Shown here one piece after another: positions 1-9,654 of a DNA stretch of 64,000 nucleotides. The notes under the pieces are model-generated. The model was not told the origin of the DNA. It saw nothing but the letters and a program-made list of their open reading frames with translations, and did not search any database. The position numbers and the translations under genes were made by a program. Each line of letters opens with the position of its first letter. Position 1 is the stretch's first letter. Source of the stretch: Pyruvatibacter sp. HU-CL02332 (lineage in GTDB: Bacteria; Pseudomonadota; Alphaproteobacteria; CGMCC-115125); NCBI RefSeq assembly GCF_040362765.1, contig NZ_BAABWK010000002.1:1143766-1207765 (forward strand), written 5' to 3'.

Positions 1-12
1 GACCGCCAGGAG

Positions 13-1074
13 ATGTTCTCCGGCACCAAAGGTGTGGCGGACAATCACCGGTTTGATGAGACCAAACTGTTTGAGTACCTGAACGATACGGTTGAGGGCT
101 TTGAAGGCCCGCTTGAAGTCCGTGAGTTCAAGGGCGGGCAGTCCAACCCGACCTATCAGCTGGTCACACCGAAGAAGAAATATGTTCTGCGTCGCAAGCC
201 GCCAGGCAAGCTGCTGCCGTCTGCGCATGCTGTTGATCGCGAGTTCAAAGTGATCTCCGCACTGGGTGATACCAATGTTCCTGTGCCCAAGGCCTACGCC
301 CTGTGCGAAGACGACGATGTCATCGGCACGATGTTTTACGTCATGGAAATGGTCGAAGGCCGCATTCTTTGGGAAGCGTTGCTGCCCAAGGAAACAAAAG
401 AGAGCCGCGGCCAGATTTATGACGCGATGAACGACACCATCGCCAAGCTGCACATGGTGGACTACGAGAAAGTCGGCCTTGGTGACTTCGGCAAGCCGGG
501 TAACTATTTTGCGCGTCAGATTTCGCGCTGGTCCAAGCAGTATGTGGCCAGTGAGACGGAAACCATCGAGTCCATGAACAAGCTCATGGAATGGTTGCCG
601 AACAACATTCCCGACGAAGACTCAAACTCCATCGTTCATGGTGACTATCGCCTGGACAACATGGTGCTGCATCCCACCGAGCCGCGCGTGCTTGCAGTGC
701 TCGACTGGGAACTCAGCACGCTGGGTCACCCGCTGGGTGATTTCACCTATCACACCATGCAGTGGAAAATGCCTGGCGCCGGTACAGGCGGCGGTACGGG
801 GTCTCTTAAGGATCATGACCTTGCGGCTCTGGGCATCCCCAGCTTTGAGGATTACGTCAAAGCCTATTGCGACCGGACCGGCCGCCAAGGCATCGACAAT
901 CTTGATTTCTACTATGCGTATAACTTCATGCGTCTTGCGGGCATTCTGCAGGGCATTGCCGGTCGGGTGCGCGACGGAACGGCAGCCAGCGACCACGCAA
1001 AGACCATGGCGGCCAATGTTCGTCCGCTGGCGGATGAAGGCTGGTTCTACGCTCAAAAGGCGGGCGCTGTTTAG
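13..1074 (+). CDS. APH-family phosphotransferase (ACAD10/11 kinase-domain type)
   Basis: Predicted cytoplasmic kinase of the aminoglycoside-phosphotransferase/choline-kinase fold, of the subgroup found as the N-terminal kinase domain of ACAD10/ACAD11. The catalytic loop HGDYRLDN lies at residues 209-216 and the metal-binding DWE at 231-233; GGQSNPTY near residue 41 marks the nucleotide-binding N lobe. Family members such as LvaA phosphorylate 4-hydroxyacyl-CoA, so a hydroxyacyl-CoA kinase role is more likely than antibiotic resistance (inference). It resembles the kinase at 2553-3617 along its whole length. The start is uncertain: an AGGAG abuts this ATG and the frame stays open to the window edge, so the true start may lie upstream. 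Its last 4 nt overlap the convergent mscS-type gene. Confidence 0.88.
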   Translation: MFSGTKGVADNHRFDETKLFEYLNDTVEGFEGPLEVREFKGGQSNPTYQLVTPKKKYVLRRKPPGKLLPSAHAVDREFKVISALGDTNVPVPKAYALCEDDDVIGTMFYVMEMVEGRILWEALLPKETKESRGQIYDAMNDTIAKLHMVDYEKVGLGDFGKPGNYFARQISRWSKQYVASETETIESMNKLMEWLPNNIPDEDSNSIVHGDYRLDNMVLHPTEPRVLAVLDWELSTLGHPLGDFTYHTMQWKMPGAGTGGGTGSLKDHDLAALGIPSFEDYVKAYCDRTGRQGIDNLDFYYAYNFMRLAGILQGIAGRVRDGTAASDHAKTMAANVRPLADEGWFYAQKAGAV

Positions 1075-2432
1075 TCCCGCCTATTCTGCATAACTTCGGC
1101 CATGGTCTCCTTGAGACCATCGGCTGAGGTAATGTGCAGGTCGCGCTGCGGGAACGGGAACTCGATATCATTCTCGTGAAACAGATCCCAGATATGCAGG
1201 CGAATGTCGCTGGAGACATTCACCACGCCAGCTTCGGGATCATTTACCCAGATACGCAATTCAAGATCGACCGAGTTGTCGCCAAAGCCCACCAGCCGCG
1301 TGGCCGGGGGTGGCGACGACAGCACACGTTTGTGCTCTTCAGCGGACTGCATCATCAGCTCCAGCGCCTTGCGCACATCGGACTGATAGCTGACGCCTAC
1401 CGCGATCTTGATCCGCACGGCGCGGTTGGAGAACGACCAGTTCACAACTTGCTGGGTGATCAGGTCTTCGTTGGGAATGAGATATTCCTTGCCGTCTCGG
1501 GTCACGACGGCGGCGTAGCGCGCGCCCAGCTTGGATATCCAGCCATAGGCCTCGCCAATCTCGATCACGTCGCCGGGTTTGATGGACCGGTCGAGCAACA
1601 AGATGATGCCGCTTATGAGGTTGGAGACAACCTTCTGCAGGCCAAAGCCGATGCCCACACCAATGGCCCCGGAGAAGACTGCGACAGCCGTAAAGTCGAT
1701 ACCCAGGGATGTGAGGCCGACGAGCACGGCAACGGTCAGGAAGCCGATGCGCAGCACTTTGCCGACCAGCACTCCTGCTGCGGGCGTCACCCCATCCACC
1801 CGCCTCAGCTGGCTTTCGAGCAGGGCCGACGCAAAGATTGCGACCCACACCAATGCCCCCACAAGGATGACACCGTTGATGATAGTGAGCAGCGAAATCC
1901 GCATCTCACCGGCCGTGAAGGCCGCCGCATCCAGCGCCGCCACAAACGGCTCCAGCCATCCAAGGATCGCAAGGGCGGCAACGAACCAGATGACGGCACC
2001 GACGAGCTGGGTGAGACCGGTCTGGCGGGTCATCGCCGTGATGAGACGAATGAGCAACCACGCCAGCAACAGATTTGTGGCACTGGACAACAATTCAGCC
2101 GGCTGGTCTGCCGCGCGCATGGCAAGCGTGGCAAGCCACGTCATCAGATTGGCCGCCAGCGGTGCGGTCAGCGTCGCCAGCCGGTTCAGACGGCCGCTCA
2201 GCCAGGCGCGCCCGTCAGTCTTTGCGGCCAGTCGTTCAACCTGCGGTGACAGGCGCCGGCCCAGGGCAATCGACACAAGGACGATGGCCGCCAGAATGCC
2301 AAGCTGGATGGCGACGGGAATGGTCGCAACGTCGGTGACGATCCACTGCCACAGGGGCGCGAGCAGTGTCTGGGCACCCTCAGCGGCTTCGGAAATATCA
2401 GGAAGCTCTGGTGATTCTGTCGTCTGATACAT
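1071..2432 (-). CDS. MscS-family mechanosensitive ion channel
   Basis: Inner-membrane channel that opens under membrane tension to release solutes during osmotic downshock. The first ~250 residues hold several hydrophobic segments. The glycine-rich pore helix of the MscS family spans about residues 251-275, followed by the beta domain (about 278-345; contains RSIKPGDVIEIG and an IPNED motif) and a C-terminal alpha/beta domain. At 453 residues it is longer than E. coli MscS (286) because of extra N-terminal helices. It is convergent with the preceding kinase (4-nt overlap) and divergent from the next kinase. No strong Shine-Dalgarno is seen before the ATG. Confidence 0.9.
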   Translation of the reverse strand: MYQTTESPELPDISEAAEGAQTLLAPLWQWIVTDVATIPVAIQLGILAAIVLVSIALGRRLSPQVERLAAKTDGRAWLSGRLNRLATLTAPLAANLMTWLATLAMRAADQPAELLSSATNLLLAWLLIRLITAMTRQTGLTQLVGAVIWFVAALAILGWLEPFVAALDAAAFTAGEMRISLLTIINGVILVGALVWVAIFASALLESQLRRVDGVTPAAGVLVGKVLRIGFLTVAVLVGLTSLGIDFTAVAVFSGAIGVGIGFGLQKVVSNLISGIILLLDRSIKPGDVIEIGEAYGWISKLGARYAAVVTRDGKEYLIPNEDLITQQVVNWSFSNRAVRIKIAVGVSYQSDVRKALELMMQSAEEHKRVLSSPPPATRLVGFGDNSVDLELRIWVNDPEAGVVNVSSDIRLHIWDLFHENDIEFPFPQRDLHITSADGLKETMAEVMQNRRD

Positions 2433-2552
2433 CTTGGGATTGCAGCATTCCCGATCTGTCCTGTCGAGTATGCGGTCAGGGGGTGTCGCGCGGCCCGAGC
2501 CCCCATGCTAGGACACCGGCGAACCTGAATTTGCATACAGTCTGGAAGTCCC

Positions 2553-3617
2553 ATGCCCGAAGCCACCCCGGAAACCAACCCGGAAACAATCGATGTCCTC
2601 GACCGCCATCGCTTTGACCAAAAAGCACTTGAAGAATGGTGTGAGGCCAATGTGGACGGCTATGAAGGTCCGCTGGAAATCCGCCAGTTCCAGGGTGGCC
2701 AGTCGAACCCGACTTTCCAGCTGGTCACACCCAACCGCAAATATGTGATGCGCAAGAAGCCTCCCGGGCAATTGCTGGCAAGCGCACATGCGGTTGATCG
2801 CGAATACACCGTCATGAAGGCGCTGGCGGATACGCCGGTGCCGGTGCCGCACATGTATGCCCTGTGCGAAGACGATGCTGTGGTCGGCACGTCGTTTTAC
2901 ATCATGGAACATCTTGAAGGCCGCGTGTTCCGCGACCCGACCCTGCCGGATCTGACGCCGGATGAGCGCGCTGCCATCTACGACGACATGAATCGCGTTC
3001 TGGCGGAACTGCACAAGGTGGATTTTGAAGCTGTTGGCCTTGGTGAGTTTGGCCGACCAGGCAACTATTATGACCGGCAGATATCGCGCTGGATCAAGCA
3101 GTACCGGGCCGCCGAAACCGAAACCATCGATGAAATGGAAAAGCTCATTGCATGGATGCCGGATAATGTGCCGGCGGAAGCTTCTGTCTCCATCGCCCAT
3201 GGCGACTACCGGCTTGAGAACACCATGTTCCATCCAACCGAGCCCAGGATGATTGCTGTGCTGGACTGGGAGCTATCAACCATCGGCCACCCGTTAGCCG
3301 ACCTTGGCTACAACTCGATGCTCTATCACATCGACAGCCCCACAATGGGCACATTGACACGGGTTGATTTTGAAACGTCCGGCATCCCTGCCGAGATGGA
3401 GTATGTGGCACGCTATTGCGAGCGAGCAGAACGCGAAAACATCGAGAACTGGCCCTTCTATGTGGGCTTTTCCATCTTCCGTCTCGCCTCCATTGCCCAG
3501 GGCGTTTACAAGCGCGGGCTGGATGGCAATGCCAGCTCTGAACGGGCGACGCTTTATGGCAATGCAGCCAAAATGCTCGCGGAAGCTGCATGGCGCATCG
3601 TGGGCGGCAGGAACTGA
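2553..3617 (+). CDS. APH-family phosphotransferase (ACAD10/11 kinase-domain type), second copy
   Basis: Second kinase of the ACAD10/11 N-terminal type, colinear with the one at 13-1074. The catalytic loop HGDYRLEN lies at residues 216-223; the usual second-last D is E here while the metal-binding N is kept. The DWE motif is at 238-240 and a GGQSNPTF stretch lies near residue 48. The two kinases and the acyl-CoA dehydrogenase at 6597-7835 form the usual companion set of these enzymes, which fits phosphorylation of hydroxyacyl-CoA followed by elimination and oxidation (inference). The two copies flank the mscS-type gene, so they are not a simple tandem pair. Confidence 0.88.
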   Translation: MPEATPETNPETIDVLDRHRFDQKALEEWCEANVDGYEGPLEIRQFQGGQSNPTFQLVTPNRKYVMRKKPPGQLLASAHAVDREYTVMKALADTPVPVPHMYALCEDDAVVGTSFYIMEHLEGRVFRDPTLPDLTPDERAAIYDDMNRVLAELHKVDFEAVGLGEFGRPGNYYDRQISRWIKQYRAAETETIDEMEKLIAWMPDNVPAEASVSIAHGDYRLENTMFHPTEPRMIAVLDWELSTIGHPLADLGYNSMLYHIDSPTMGTLTRVDFETSGIPAEMEYVARYCERAERENIENWPFYVGFSIFRLASIAQGVYKRGLDGNASSERATLYGNAAKMLAEAAWRIVGGRN

Positions 3618-3758
3618 CGGTTTTCCTCCAACCGCATTTTCCGCAGTTTTTGGCGACATCCTTGAGCTTGAGGGGCTCAAAAACCCTGTAACTACAGGAT
3701 ATTAACCTCTCCGCGTGCAGACTTTCCGCAGCAAGAACAAAAGTTGCGAAGTCGAGGA

Positions 3759-5702
3759 ATGTCTCAGGACCACGAGACCAGCGGGAAACTGTCGCCCGGT
3801 GCGTTGCGGTACAATAGTGCCGATGCGCCGGATTCATTTTTCCGTGCCGTAGTTGAAAACGCTGCCGACATGATCTCTGTGATCGATGCGGACGGCGTGT
3901 TTATCTATGCCTGCCCAAAAGCAGCAGACGTCTTTGGCTTCGACTATGGCTCTATAGACAAGCTTACGCCGGAACATTTTCATCCCGACGATTTCGAAGC
4001 CATGTTTGCTGACTTCGTTGATCTGGTGGTCAATGGGGGACGCCGACAGCTCACCGACCATCGGATGAGCAATGGGCGCGGCGGATGGGTCTGGATACAG
4101 ACTCACGCGATCAACCTTGTTGATGACCCGCGCGTCAAAGGGATCGTCATGGTGTCCCGCGACATCACGAAACAGAAAAACCGCGAAGAAGAAATTATAC
4201 GCGCAGAAAAGGCCATCGGCTTTGGACATTGGCGCTGGGACAATGGGGCGCTTGGCCCCTACTGGTCCGATGGGATGTTCTCGATCCTGGGCCTCAAGCG
4301 TGACGAACATGATGCGGACATGCAGTGGGCCGCCGGCAGAATTGCCGACGATGAACGTGAAGGCATCGCACAGAAGTCCATGGCGGCAATGGTCAACGGC
4401 GAATCTTTCAATGACATTGTCTCCATGCGGCACGCGGACGGCACTTATCGCCGTTTGATGGTGACAGGGCATGTGGAGCGAAACCCAGCGGGCAAACCGA
4501 TGGCCCTGGTTGGGGTCACTCAGGATGTAACGGAGCTTGAAAAAGCCAACAACACCATTCGCCAGTCAGAGCAGGAATTCCGTCTGCTTGCGGAGCATTC
4601 CAACGACATTATCTCGCGCTACAATATCAAGGGCGATCTCATCTACATCTCGCCGTCAGTCGAACGGCTGCTTGGTTACCATCCCAGTGAAAGCAAGGAG
4701 CATTCCTGGGAAGAATACATGCACCCAAAGGACCGCAAGCAGGTCGCCCGCGAAATGATCAAGATGTTTGGGGACCTGCAAACACGGCGGGTTTCCTATC
4801 GCATGATGGCGAAGGACGGACGGTATCTTTGGCTTGAGTCCGCGGTCACCCCGATTTACGGGGAAAAGGGCGACTATCAGGGCATGGTCACCTGCACGCG
4901 TGATATCTCGGAGCAAAAGACGCGCGAACAGGAACTGATGGCTGCCCGTGAGCGCGCCGAGCAGGCCAGCCTTACAAAGTCCCGGTTCCTGGCAAACATG
5001 AGTCACGAACTTCGCACGCCCCTCAATGCCATTCTCGGGTTCTCTGAAATGATGACCCAGGAAATATTTGGACCGATGGAGAATGCTCAGTACGGGGAAT
5101 ATGCCGAGCTGATCCACGAAAGCGGTGCGCACCTACTATCCCTGATCAGCGATATTCTCGACATGTCGAAGATCGAAGCAGGCAAGTACGATCTTTCGTT
5201 TGAGTCAGTCGCAATCGTCCCCGCGCTCGAAAAAGCTGCCCGCATGGTGCAGACGCGCGTTGGGGAGGGAGAGCTTGAGCTTCTGCTTCAGCTGGATGGC
5301 GTCGAGGGATGTCAGATTCATGCTGACGAACGCGCCCTGACCCAGATCCTGCTCAACGTGCTGTCAAATGCTGTGAAGTTTACGCCAGGCGGTGGACGCA
5401 TCACCGTGTCAGCAGTTCACGCTGCCCATGGGCGCATTGCCATCAGCGTGGCGGATACCGGCGTCGGCATCGAGAAGCAGGACCTTGAACGGGTTCTCAA
5501 TCCATTTGAACAGGTCGTGCGGCACGCTGAGCTGGCAAGTCAGGGCACTGGCCTTGGCCTACCACTTGTCCGGGCGCTGGTGGACATGCAGGACGGCGTC
5601 TTTGACATACAAAGCACGCCGGGCCGCGGCACGACTGTGACGATTGCACTTCCGGATGCGGATGCTGCGACCGGCGATGCGACACAGGCACAGTCGGCCT
5701 AG
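3759..5702 (+). CDS. Sensor histidine kinase with three PAS domains
   Basis: Soluble hybrid-free histidine kinase. Numbered from this ATG, PAS domains lie at about 27-140, 148-262 and 268-385, each closing with a PAC-like VTRDIT/VTQDVT/CTRDIS segment. The HisKA box (SHELRTPLN) follows, with phospho-acceptor His at about 416. The HATPase domain has an N box (LNVLSNAVKFTPGG), G1 (DTGVGI) and G2 (GTGLGLPLV), so it should be active. No membrane segment is visible, so the signal is probably cytoplasmic (redox, light or ligand through PAS). No response regulator gene is adjacent. An in-frame TTG 15 nt upstream is an alternative start. It ends 20 nt before the convergent GST gene. Confidence 0.9.
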   Translation: MSQDHETSGKLSPGALRYNSADAPDSFFRAVVENAADMISVIDADGVFIYACPKAADVFGFDYGSIDKLTPEHFHPDDFEAMFADFVDLVVNGGRRQLTDHRMSNGRGGWVWIQTHAINLVDDPRVKGIVMVSRDITKQKNREEEIIRAEKAIGFGHWRWDNGALGPYWSDGMFSILGLKRDEHDADMQWAAGRIADDEREGIAQKSMAAMVNGESFNDIVSMRHADGTYRRLMVTGHVERNPAGKPMALVGVTQDVTELEKANNTIRQSEQEFRLLAEHSNDIISRYNIKGDLIYISPSVERLLGYHPSESKEHSWEEYMHPKDRKQVAREMIKMFGDLQTRRVSYRMMAKDGRYLWLESAVTPIYGEKGDYQGMVTCTRDISEQKTREQELMAARERAEQASLTKSRFLANMSHELRTPLNAILGFSEMMTQEIFGPMENAQYGEYAELIHESGAHLLSLISDILDMSKIEAGKYDLSFESVAIVPALEKAARMVQTRVGEGELELLLQLDGVEGCQIHADERALTQILLNVLSNAVKFTPGGGRITVSAVHAAHGRIAISVADTGVGIEKQDLERVLNPFEQVVRHAELASQGTGLGLPLVRALVDMQDGVFDIQSTPGRGTTVTIALPDADAATGDATQAQSA

Positions 5703-5722
5703 ATTGGTTTCCCGCAGGTGGC

Positions 5723-6364
5723 CTACCGCATGCCCTTGAGAGCCGCGTCCATTTCCTCATAGACCTTGTTAACCGCAGGCTCATCAAAGATGCCCCGCCA
5801 GTACTTTGTCGTCTTCTCGTGCGCATCGAGAAGGCAGAATGATTTGCCGAACATCTCTGGAATTCGACGCACAAAGAACAGGATCGGTACCAGCGCACAA
5901 TCAGCAAGTGACAACTGGCCGCCCACCGCGTGACCCGACCCATCCAGATAATTGTCCAGCCAGCCAAGAGCGGTCTTGAGTTCCGTGAAGGCTGCAACGA
6001 CCTTGTCATGGTCGCGCACGCTGGGGTCGATGTTGCCGAACAACGTCGTCAGTGGCGCGAGCATGTAAAGATCGCCGATACGGCCTATGAGACGGACTTT
6101 CGCGCGCTCTTTGGGGTCGGTCGGCAACAAGGAAGGATCTGGATATATCTGCTCGATGTACTCGCAGATGGTTTCTGATTCAGGAAGCACCCACCCGTCA
6201 TCCAGTTGAAGAGCAGGTACCTTTGCCAAAGGGGTCAGAGCCTTGAAGGCGTCCGGCTCCAGATCGGAGAACGGGTCCACCATCTCTACATCAATGCCTT
6301 TGGCATAAAACATGAGCCGGCAGCGGGCGGAAAAGGGTGACAGATCGTTGTTGTAGAGCTTCAT
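5723..6364 (-). CDS. Glutathione S-transferase family protein
   Basis: Cytosolic GST-fold protein of 213 residues. The thioredoxin-like N domain begins MKLYNNDLSPFSARCR, has the cis-proline VPAL near residue 50 and the glutathione gamma-Glu binding ESETI at about 62-66; an all-helical C domain follows. The Ser of SPFSARC is the likely catalytic residue. The chosen start has an AGGAAG Shine-Dalgarno 7-8 nt upstream; an ATG seven codons earlier overlaps that site and is less likely. The substrate cannot be told from sequence. The neighbours give no pathway link, although a ChaC and a glutathione peroxidase lie 19 kb away. Confidence 0.88.
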   Translation of the reverse strand: MKLYNNDLSPFSARCRLMFYAKGIDVEMVDPFSDLEPDAFKALTPLAKVPALQLDDGWVLPESETICEYIEQIYPDPSLLPTDPKERAKVRLIGRIGDLYMLAPLTTLFGNIDPSVRDHDKVVAAFTELKTALGWLDNYLDGSGHAVGGQLSLADCALVPILFFVRRIPEMFGKSFCLLDAHEKTTKYWRGIFDEPAVNKVYEEMDAALKGMR

Positions 6365-6522
6365 TGGCTTCTTCCTTCGGCGCATTGCCTTGCAGCAATG
6401 GGCGCTTTGGGGACCCGGCGCTTATGACGCGAATTTCCCGGGAAACTGCTGATTTTTATGCCTCGGGCGGCCAAGTCGCCAATCGAGGCTTCGAATGGTC
6501 TTTCAGGTTTGAGACTGCCATT

Positions 6523-6564
6523 AAAAAGCGGCCCGGTCACCATATGGTGCCGGGCCGCCCTTTT
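6523..6564 (-). terminator. Intrinsic terminator of the acyl-CoA dehydrogenase gene
   Basis: A 9-bp GC stem (GCGGCCCGG / CCGGGCCGC) is extended by an inner CACCAT/ATGGTG dyad. It is followed on the minus strand by five Ts (A run at 6523-6527) and flanked on the plus side by TTTT, so it could act in both directions. It sits 33 nt past the stop of the minus-strand dehydrogenase. Confidence 0.85.
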
Positions 6565-6596
6565 AACAAGCTGTCGATCGACCGATCACGACACTG

Positions 6597-7835
6597 CTAT
6601 TCGGCAGCAGCGCGCAGCTCTTCCATGTGCCGCTTGTATTCAAGCCGGGCGATCGTGCGGTTGTGCACTTCGTCGGGACCGTCTGCGAGACGCAGGGTCC
6701 GGATGCCGGAATAGGCTTTGGCGAGACCGAAGTCTGATGTCACGCCACCGCCACCATGGGCCTGGATCGCATCATCAATGACCTGCAGCGCAATGCGTGG
6801 ACCGGCAACCTTGATCATGGCGATCTCGGCACGGGCAACCTTGTTGCCCACCTTGTCCATCATGTCAGCTGCCTTGAGGGTCAGCAGACGGGTCATTTCG
6901 ATGTTGGTGCGGGCTTCAGCCACGCGCTGTTCCCAGACGGAGTGTTCAGCAATGGTCTTGCCGAAAGCTTCGCGGGTGAGCAGACGCTTCACCATCTTTT
7001 CGAGGCAGCGTTCCGCTACACCGATGGTGCGCATGCAGTGGTGAATACGTCCCGGTCCAAGGCGACCCTGAGCAATTTCGAAGCCACGGCCTTCGCCGAG
7101 GATCAGATTGCCTGCAGGAACCCGCACATCCTTGAGGATGACTTCCGCGTGGCCGTGCGGTGCATCGTCAAAGCCGAACACTGGCAGCATACGGACGATT
7201 TCAATGCCCGGTGCGTCCATGGGAACGATGATCTGTGACTGCTGACGGTAGCTGTCAGCGCCTGGATCGGTCTTGCCCATGACGATGGCAACGACGCAGC
7301 GTGGGTCGCCTAGCCCTGAAGACCACCACTTGCGGCCATTGATGACGTACTCGTCACCATCGCGCACGATGCTGGTTTCAATATTGGTGGCATCAGAGGA
7401 CGCAACTGCAGGCTCTGTCATCAGGAAGGCGGAACGGATTTCACCAGCAAGAAGCGGCTTGAGGTATTTTTCCTTCAGCTCTTCTGAGGCATAGCGCTCG
7501 AACACTTCCATGTTGCCGGTGTCAGGTGCGGAGCAGTTGAAAACTTCAGATGCCCAGCCGACGCGGCCCATGATTTCGCACAGAGGTGCGTATTCGAGGT
7601 TGTTGGTGCCGCCACCAAGATCGGAATGCGGCAGGAACAGGTTCCACAGGCCGGCTTCGCGGGCCTTTGGTTTCAGATCTTCGAGGATCTGCGGCACCTG
7701 CCAAGGGTTCCCTGCGTCGCGGAAGGCCTGCATCTGCGCATTGTATGTGTCTTCGTTTGGATAGATGTGCTCATCCATAAAGGCCTCAAGGCGCGCGATC
7801 AGCTCCTTGACCTTGTCTGTATGTTCGAAATTCAT
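6597..7835 (-). CDS. Acyl-CoA dehydrogenase family protein (ACAD10/11-like)
   Basis: FAD-dependent acyl-CoA dehydrogenase, 412 residues, the usual length. Characteristic segments include [16 protein letters not shown] (FAD/substrate loop), NGRKWWSSG, the [11 protein letters not shown] helix and the C-terminal [22 protein letters not shown]. These match the ACAD10/11-type subgroup that acts with APH-type kinases such as the two in the first 3.6 kb. It should introduce a double bond into a branched or phosphorylated/hydroxylated acyl-CoA; the exact substrate is unknown. A GAGGGAA Shine-Dalgarno precedes the ATG. A strong terminator follows. Confidence 0.93.
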   Translation of the reverse strand: MNFEHTDKVKELIARLEAFMDEHIYPNEDTYNAQMQAFRDAGNPWQVPQILEDLKPKAREAGLWNLFLPHSDLGGGTNNLEYAPLCEIMGRVGWASEVFNCSAPDTGNMEVFERYASEELKEKYLKPLLAGEIRSAFLMTEPAVASSDATNIETSIVRDGDEYVINGRKWWSSGLGDPRCVVAIVMGKTDPGADSYRQQSQIIVPMDAPGIEIVRMLPVFGFDDAPHGHAEVILKDVRVPAGNLILGEGRGFEIAQGRLGPGRIHHCMRTIGVAERCLEKMVKRLLTREAFGKTIAEHSVWEQRVAEARTNIEMTRLLTLKAADMMDKVGNKVARAEIAMIKVAGPRIALQVIDDAIQAHGGGGVTSDFGLAKAYSGIRTLRLADGPDEVHNRTIARLEYKRHMEELRAAAE

Positions 7836-7986
7836 GCGAGTTCCCTCGTTTTTCTCGTGTTTTTGACGAAATAGGTAGTTTCGCGGGCGACTCTAACGGC
7901 TTGCGCTGGCGCCGTCACCTCCCATCACGGTGTTTGCAGCGGTCTTGCGATAGGTCAAGAAGACCCAACGTTTTGGGGCGGTCGGC

Positions 7987-8433
7987 CTAGTCCCGGCGGG
8001 CGGCAAAAAAGGCCTGCAAAAGCGCCCGCGACGGGCCACTTTCGATGTCGCCATAGACTTCCGGCGCATGGTGGCAGGTGGACCGGGAAAACACCCGCGC
8101 CCCATGTTCAACACCGCCGCTCTTGGGGTCATCTGCCCCAAAATACAGCCGCCGGATACGCGCAAAGGAGATAGCGCCGGCGCACATGGGGCACGGCTCC
8201 AGGGTGACATAGAGATCGCAGTCGATCAGCCGTTCGGTCCCCAGGGCAGCGCAGGCCTGTCGAATGGCCAGCATTTCCGCATGCGCGGTCGGGTCCTTGT
8301 CCTCTAGGGTGCGGTTGCCCGCCCGCGCCAGCACCTCTCCTGACGGCGAGACCACGACGGCGCCCACAGGCACTTCGCCACGGGCGGCGGCGGCATTGGC
8401 TTCTTCCAGAGCAATCTGCATGGGGCGTGTCAT
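7987..8433 (-). CDS. tadA: tRNA-specific adenosine deaminase TadA
   Basis: Zinc deaminase that converts A34 to inosine in tRNA-Arg(ACG). Numbered from this ATG, the zinc/catalytic HAE is at residues 51-53 and PCPMC at 80-84, followed by the family FGADDPKSG segment. Its 148 residues match typical TadA. A longer frame exists upstream, but the extra 20 residues do not look like TadA. It is divergent from rluB, with 78 nt between the starts; tadA-rluB-rsmD is a common neighbourhood in Alphaproteobacteria. The 150 nt between its stop and the dehydrogenase start hold nothing recognisable. Confidence 0.95.
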   Translation of the reverse strand: MTRPMQIALEEANAAAARGEVPVGAVVVSPSGEVLARAGNRTLEDKDPTAHAEMLAIRQACAALGTERLIDCDLYVTLEPCPMCAGAISFARIRRLYFGADDPKSGGVEHGARVFSRSTCHHAPEVYGDIESGPSRALLQAFFAARRD

Positions 8434-8511
8434 GGCGGGACCGTGCCTTTTGCAGCCCTGCCGGGTCAAGCCGCTCGCAGGTCTGTCGCGCATCTGCTAC
8501 AGACCGTCCCC

Positions 8512-9654
8512 ATGAGTGACAATTCTTCCAAAAACCATCTTGAATTCCCGACCGGCGGCGAGCGGATTGCCAAATATCTGGCCCGCGCGGGCGTGTGTTC
8601 GCGCCGCGATGCTGAAAAGCTGATCGAGGAAGGCCGCGTGGAGGTGGATGGCATCCGCCTCACCACCCCCGCCTTCAAGGTCGCCAGCGGCAATGTCATT
8701 CGGGTGAATGGCGCAGAAGTGCAAAAGCCCGAGGCAACGCGCGTGTGGCGCTATCACAAGCCGCAGGGTCTGGTGACAACCGCCAAGGACCCGGAAGGCC
8801 GCCCGACGGTTTTTGAGAAACTTCCCTCGGACCTACCGCGGGTCATTTCCGTTGGCCGTCTGGACATTGCATCAGAAGGCCTGCTGCTGCTGACCAATGA
8901 CGGCGAACTGGCACGGCAGCTTGAACTGCCTGCGACCGGCTGGCTGCGGCGCTACCGCGTGCGGGTGCGCGGCAAGGTCCATGATGGCATCATTTCAAAG
9001 CTGCGATCCGGCATTGAAGTCGAAGGCATCAAATATGGCGAGATCAACGTCACCCGCGACGAGCAATCCTCCGGCGGTGCCAACCAATGGCTCACAATTG
9101 GTCTGCGCGAAGGCAAGAACCGTGAGATCCGCCGTGTGCTGGCGGCAGTAGACATTGAAGTCAGCCGGTTGATCCGTCTGTCCTATGGCCCGTTTGAGCT
9201 GGCGGACCTGCCTCCTGCTGTGGTGCAGGAAGTGCCCGAGCGCGTTCTCAAGGACCAGATGGGCCGGGGCCCCAAAACCGAGATGGCCGAAGACGGCAGC
9301 GTCAAACGCGCGCCGCGCGCGCCCAAGCCCGGCGGATGGGCCAAGGCGAAGCCAAAAGACAAGCCCAAGGACAAAACGAGGGACAAGGCCAAACACAAAA
9401 GTCGCGGCAAGCCCAATGACCGTTCATCGAGCCGACCGACAGATCGCGCTGGGGCGAAGCCATATGCGGGCAAACCGGGCAACCGGAGTGCCGCTGCAGG
9501 CAAGCCGGGCGGCAAACCTGGCAGCGCTGCCAAGGGCAAGGCTGGTCCGCGCCCATCTGGCGGAAAACCATCCAGCAGAAAACTAACCAGTTCGCGGCCT
9601 TCACGTCCAGGCAACTCAGGAAAGCCAAATGCGAATCGTCGGCGGAACCCATAA
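8512..9654 (+). CDS. rluB: 23S rRNA pseudouridine synthase (RluB type) with long basic tail
   Basis: Pseudouridine synthase of the RsuA/RluB/E/F family. An N-terminal S4 RNA-binding domain (RIAKYLARAGVCSRRDAEKL) is followed by the catalytic GRLDIASEGLLLLTNDG with the nucleophilic Asp and the C-terminal NREIRRV motif. The enzyme proper ends near residue 240. A 140-residue tail rich in Lys, Pro, Gly, Arg and Ser follows, strongly basic and probably disordered, likely for RNA or ribosome binding (inference). It overlaps rsmD by 26 nt in another frame, so the two rRNA-modification genes are translationally linked. Confidence 0.93.
   Translation: MSDNSSKNHLEFPTGGERIAKYLARAGVCSRRDAEKLIEEGRVEVDGIRLTTPAFKVASGNVIRVNGAEVQKPEATRVWRYHKPQGLVTTAKDPEGRPTVFEKLPSDLPRVISVGRLDIASEGLLLLTNDGELARQLELPATGWLRRYRVRVRGKVHDGIISKLRSGIEVEGIKYGEINVTRDEQSSGGANQWLTIGLREGKNREIRRVLAAVDIEVSRLIRLSYGPFELADLPPAVVQEVPERVLKDQMGRGPKTEMAEDGSVKRAPRAPKPGGWAKAKPKDKPKDKTRDKAKHKSRGKPNDRSSSRPTDRAGAKPYAGKPGNRSAAAGKPGGKPGSAAKGKAGPRPSGGKPSSRKLTSSRPSRPGNSGKPNANRRRNP

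Noticed and set aside
1134..2427. Long plus-strand open frames opposite the mscS-type gene
   Set aside because: They mirror a clear MscS protein on the minus strand; their translations are low-complexity and match no family.
3685..3698. CCTGTAACTACAGG dyad before the triple-PAS kinase as a terminator
   Set aside because: The stem is only six pairs and has no T run; at most a weak operator candidate.
3744..3758. TTG start for the triple-PAS kinase
   Set aside because: Adds five residues without a better Shine-Dalgarno; the ATG at 3759 is preferred.
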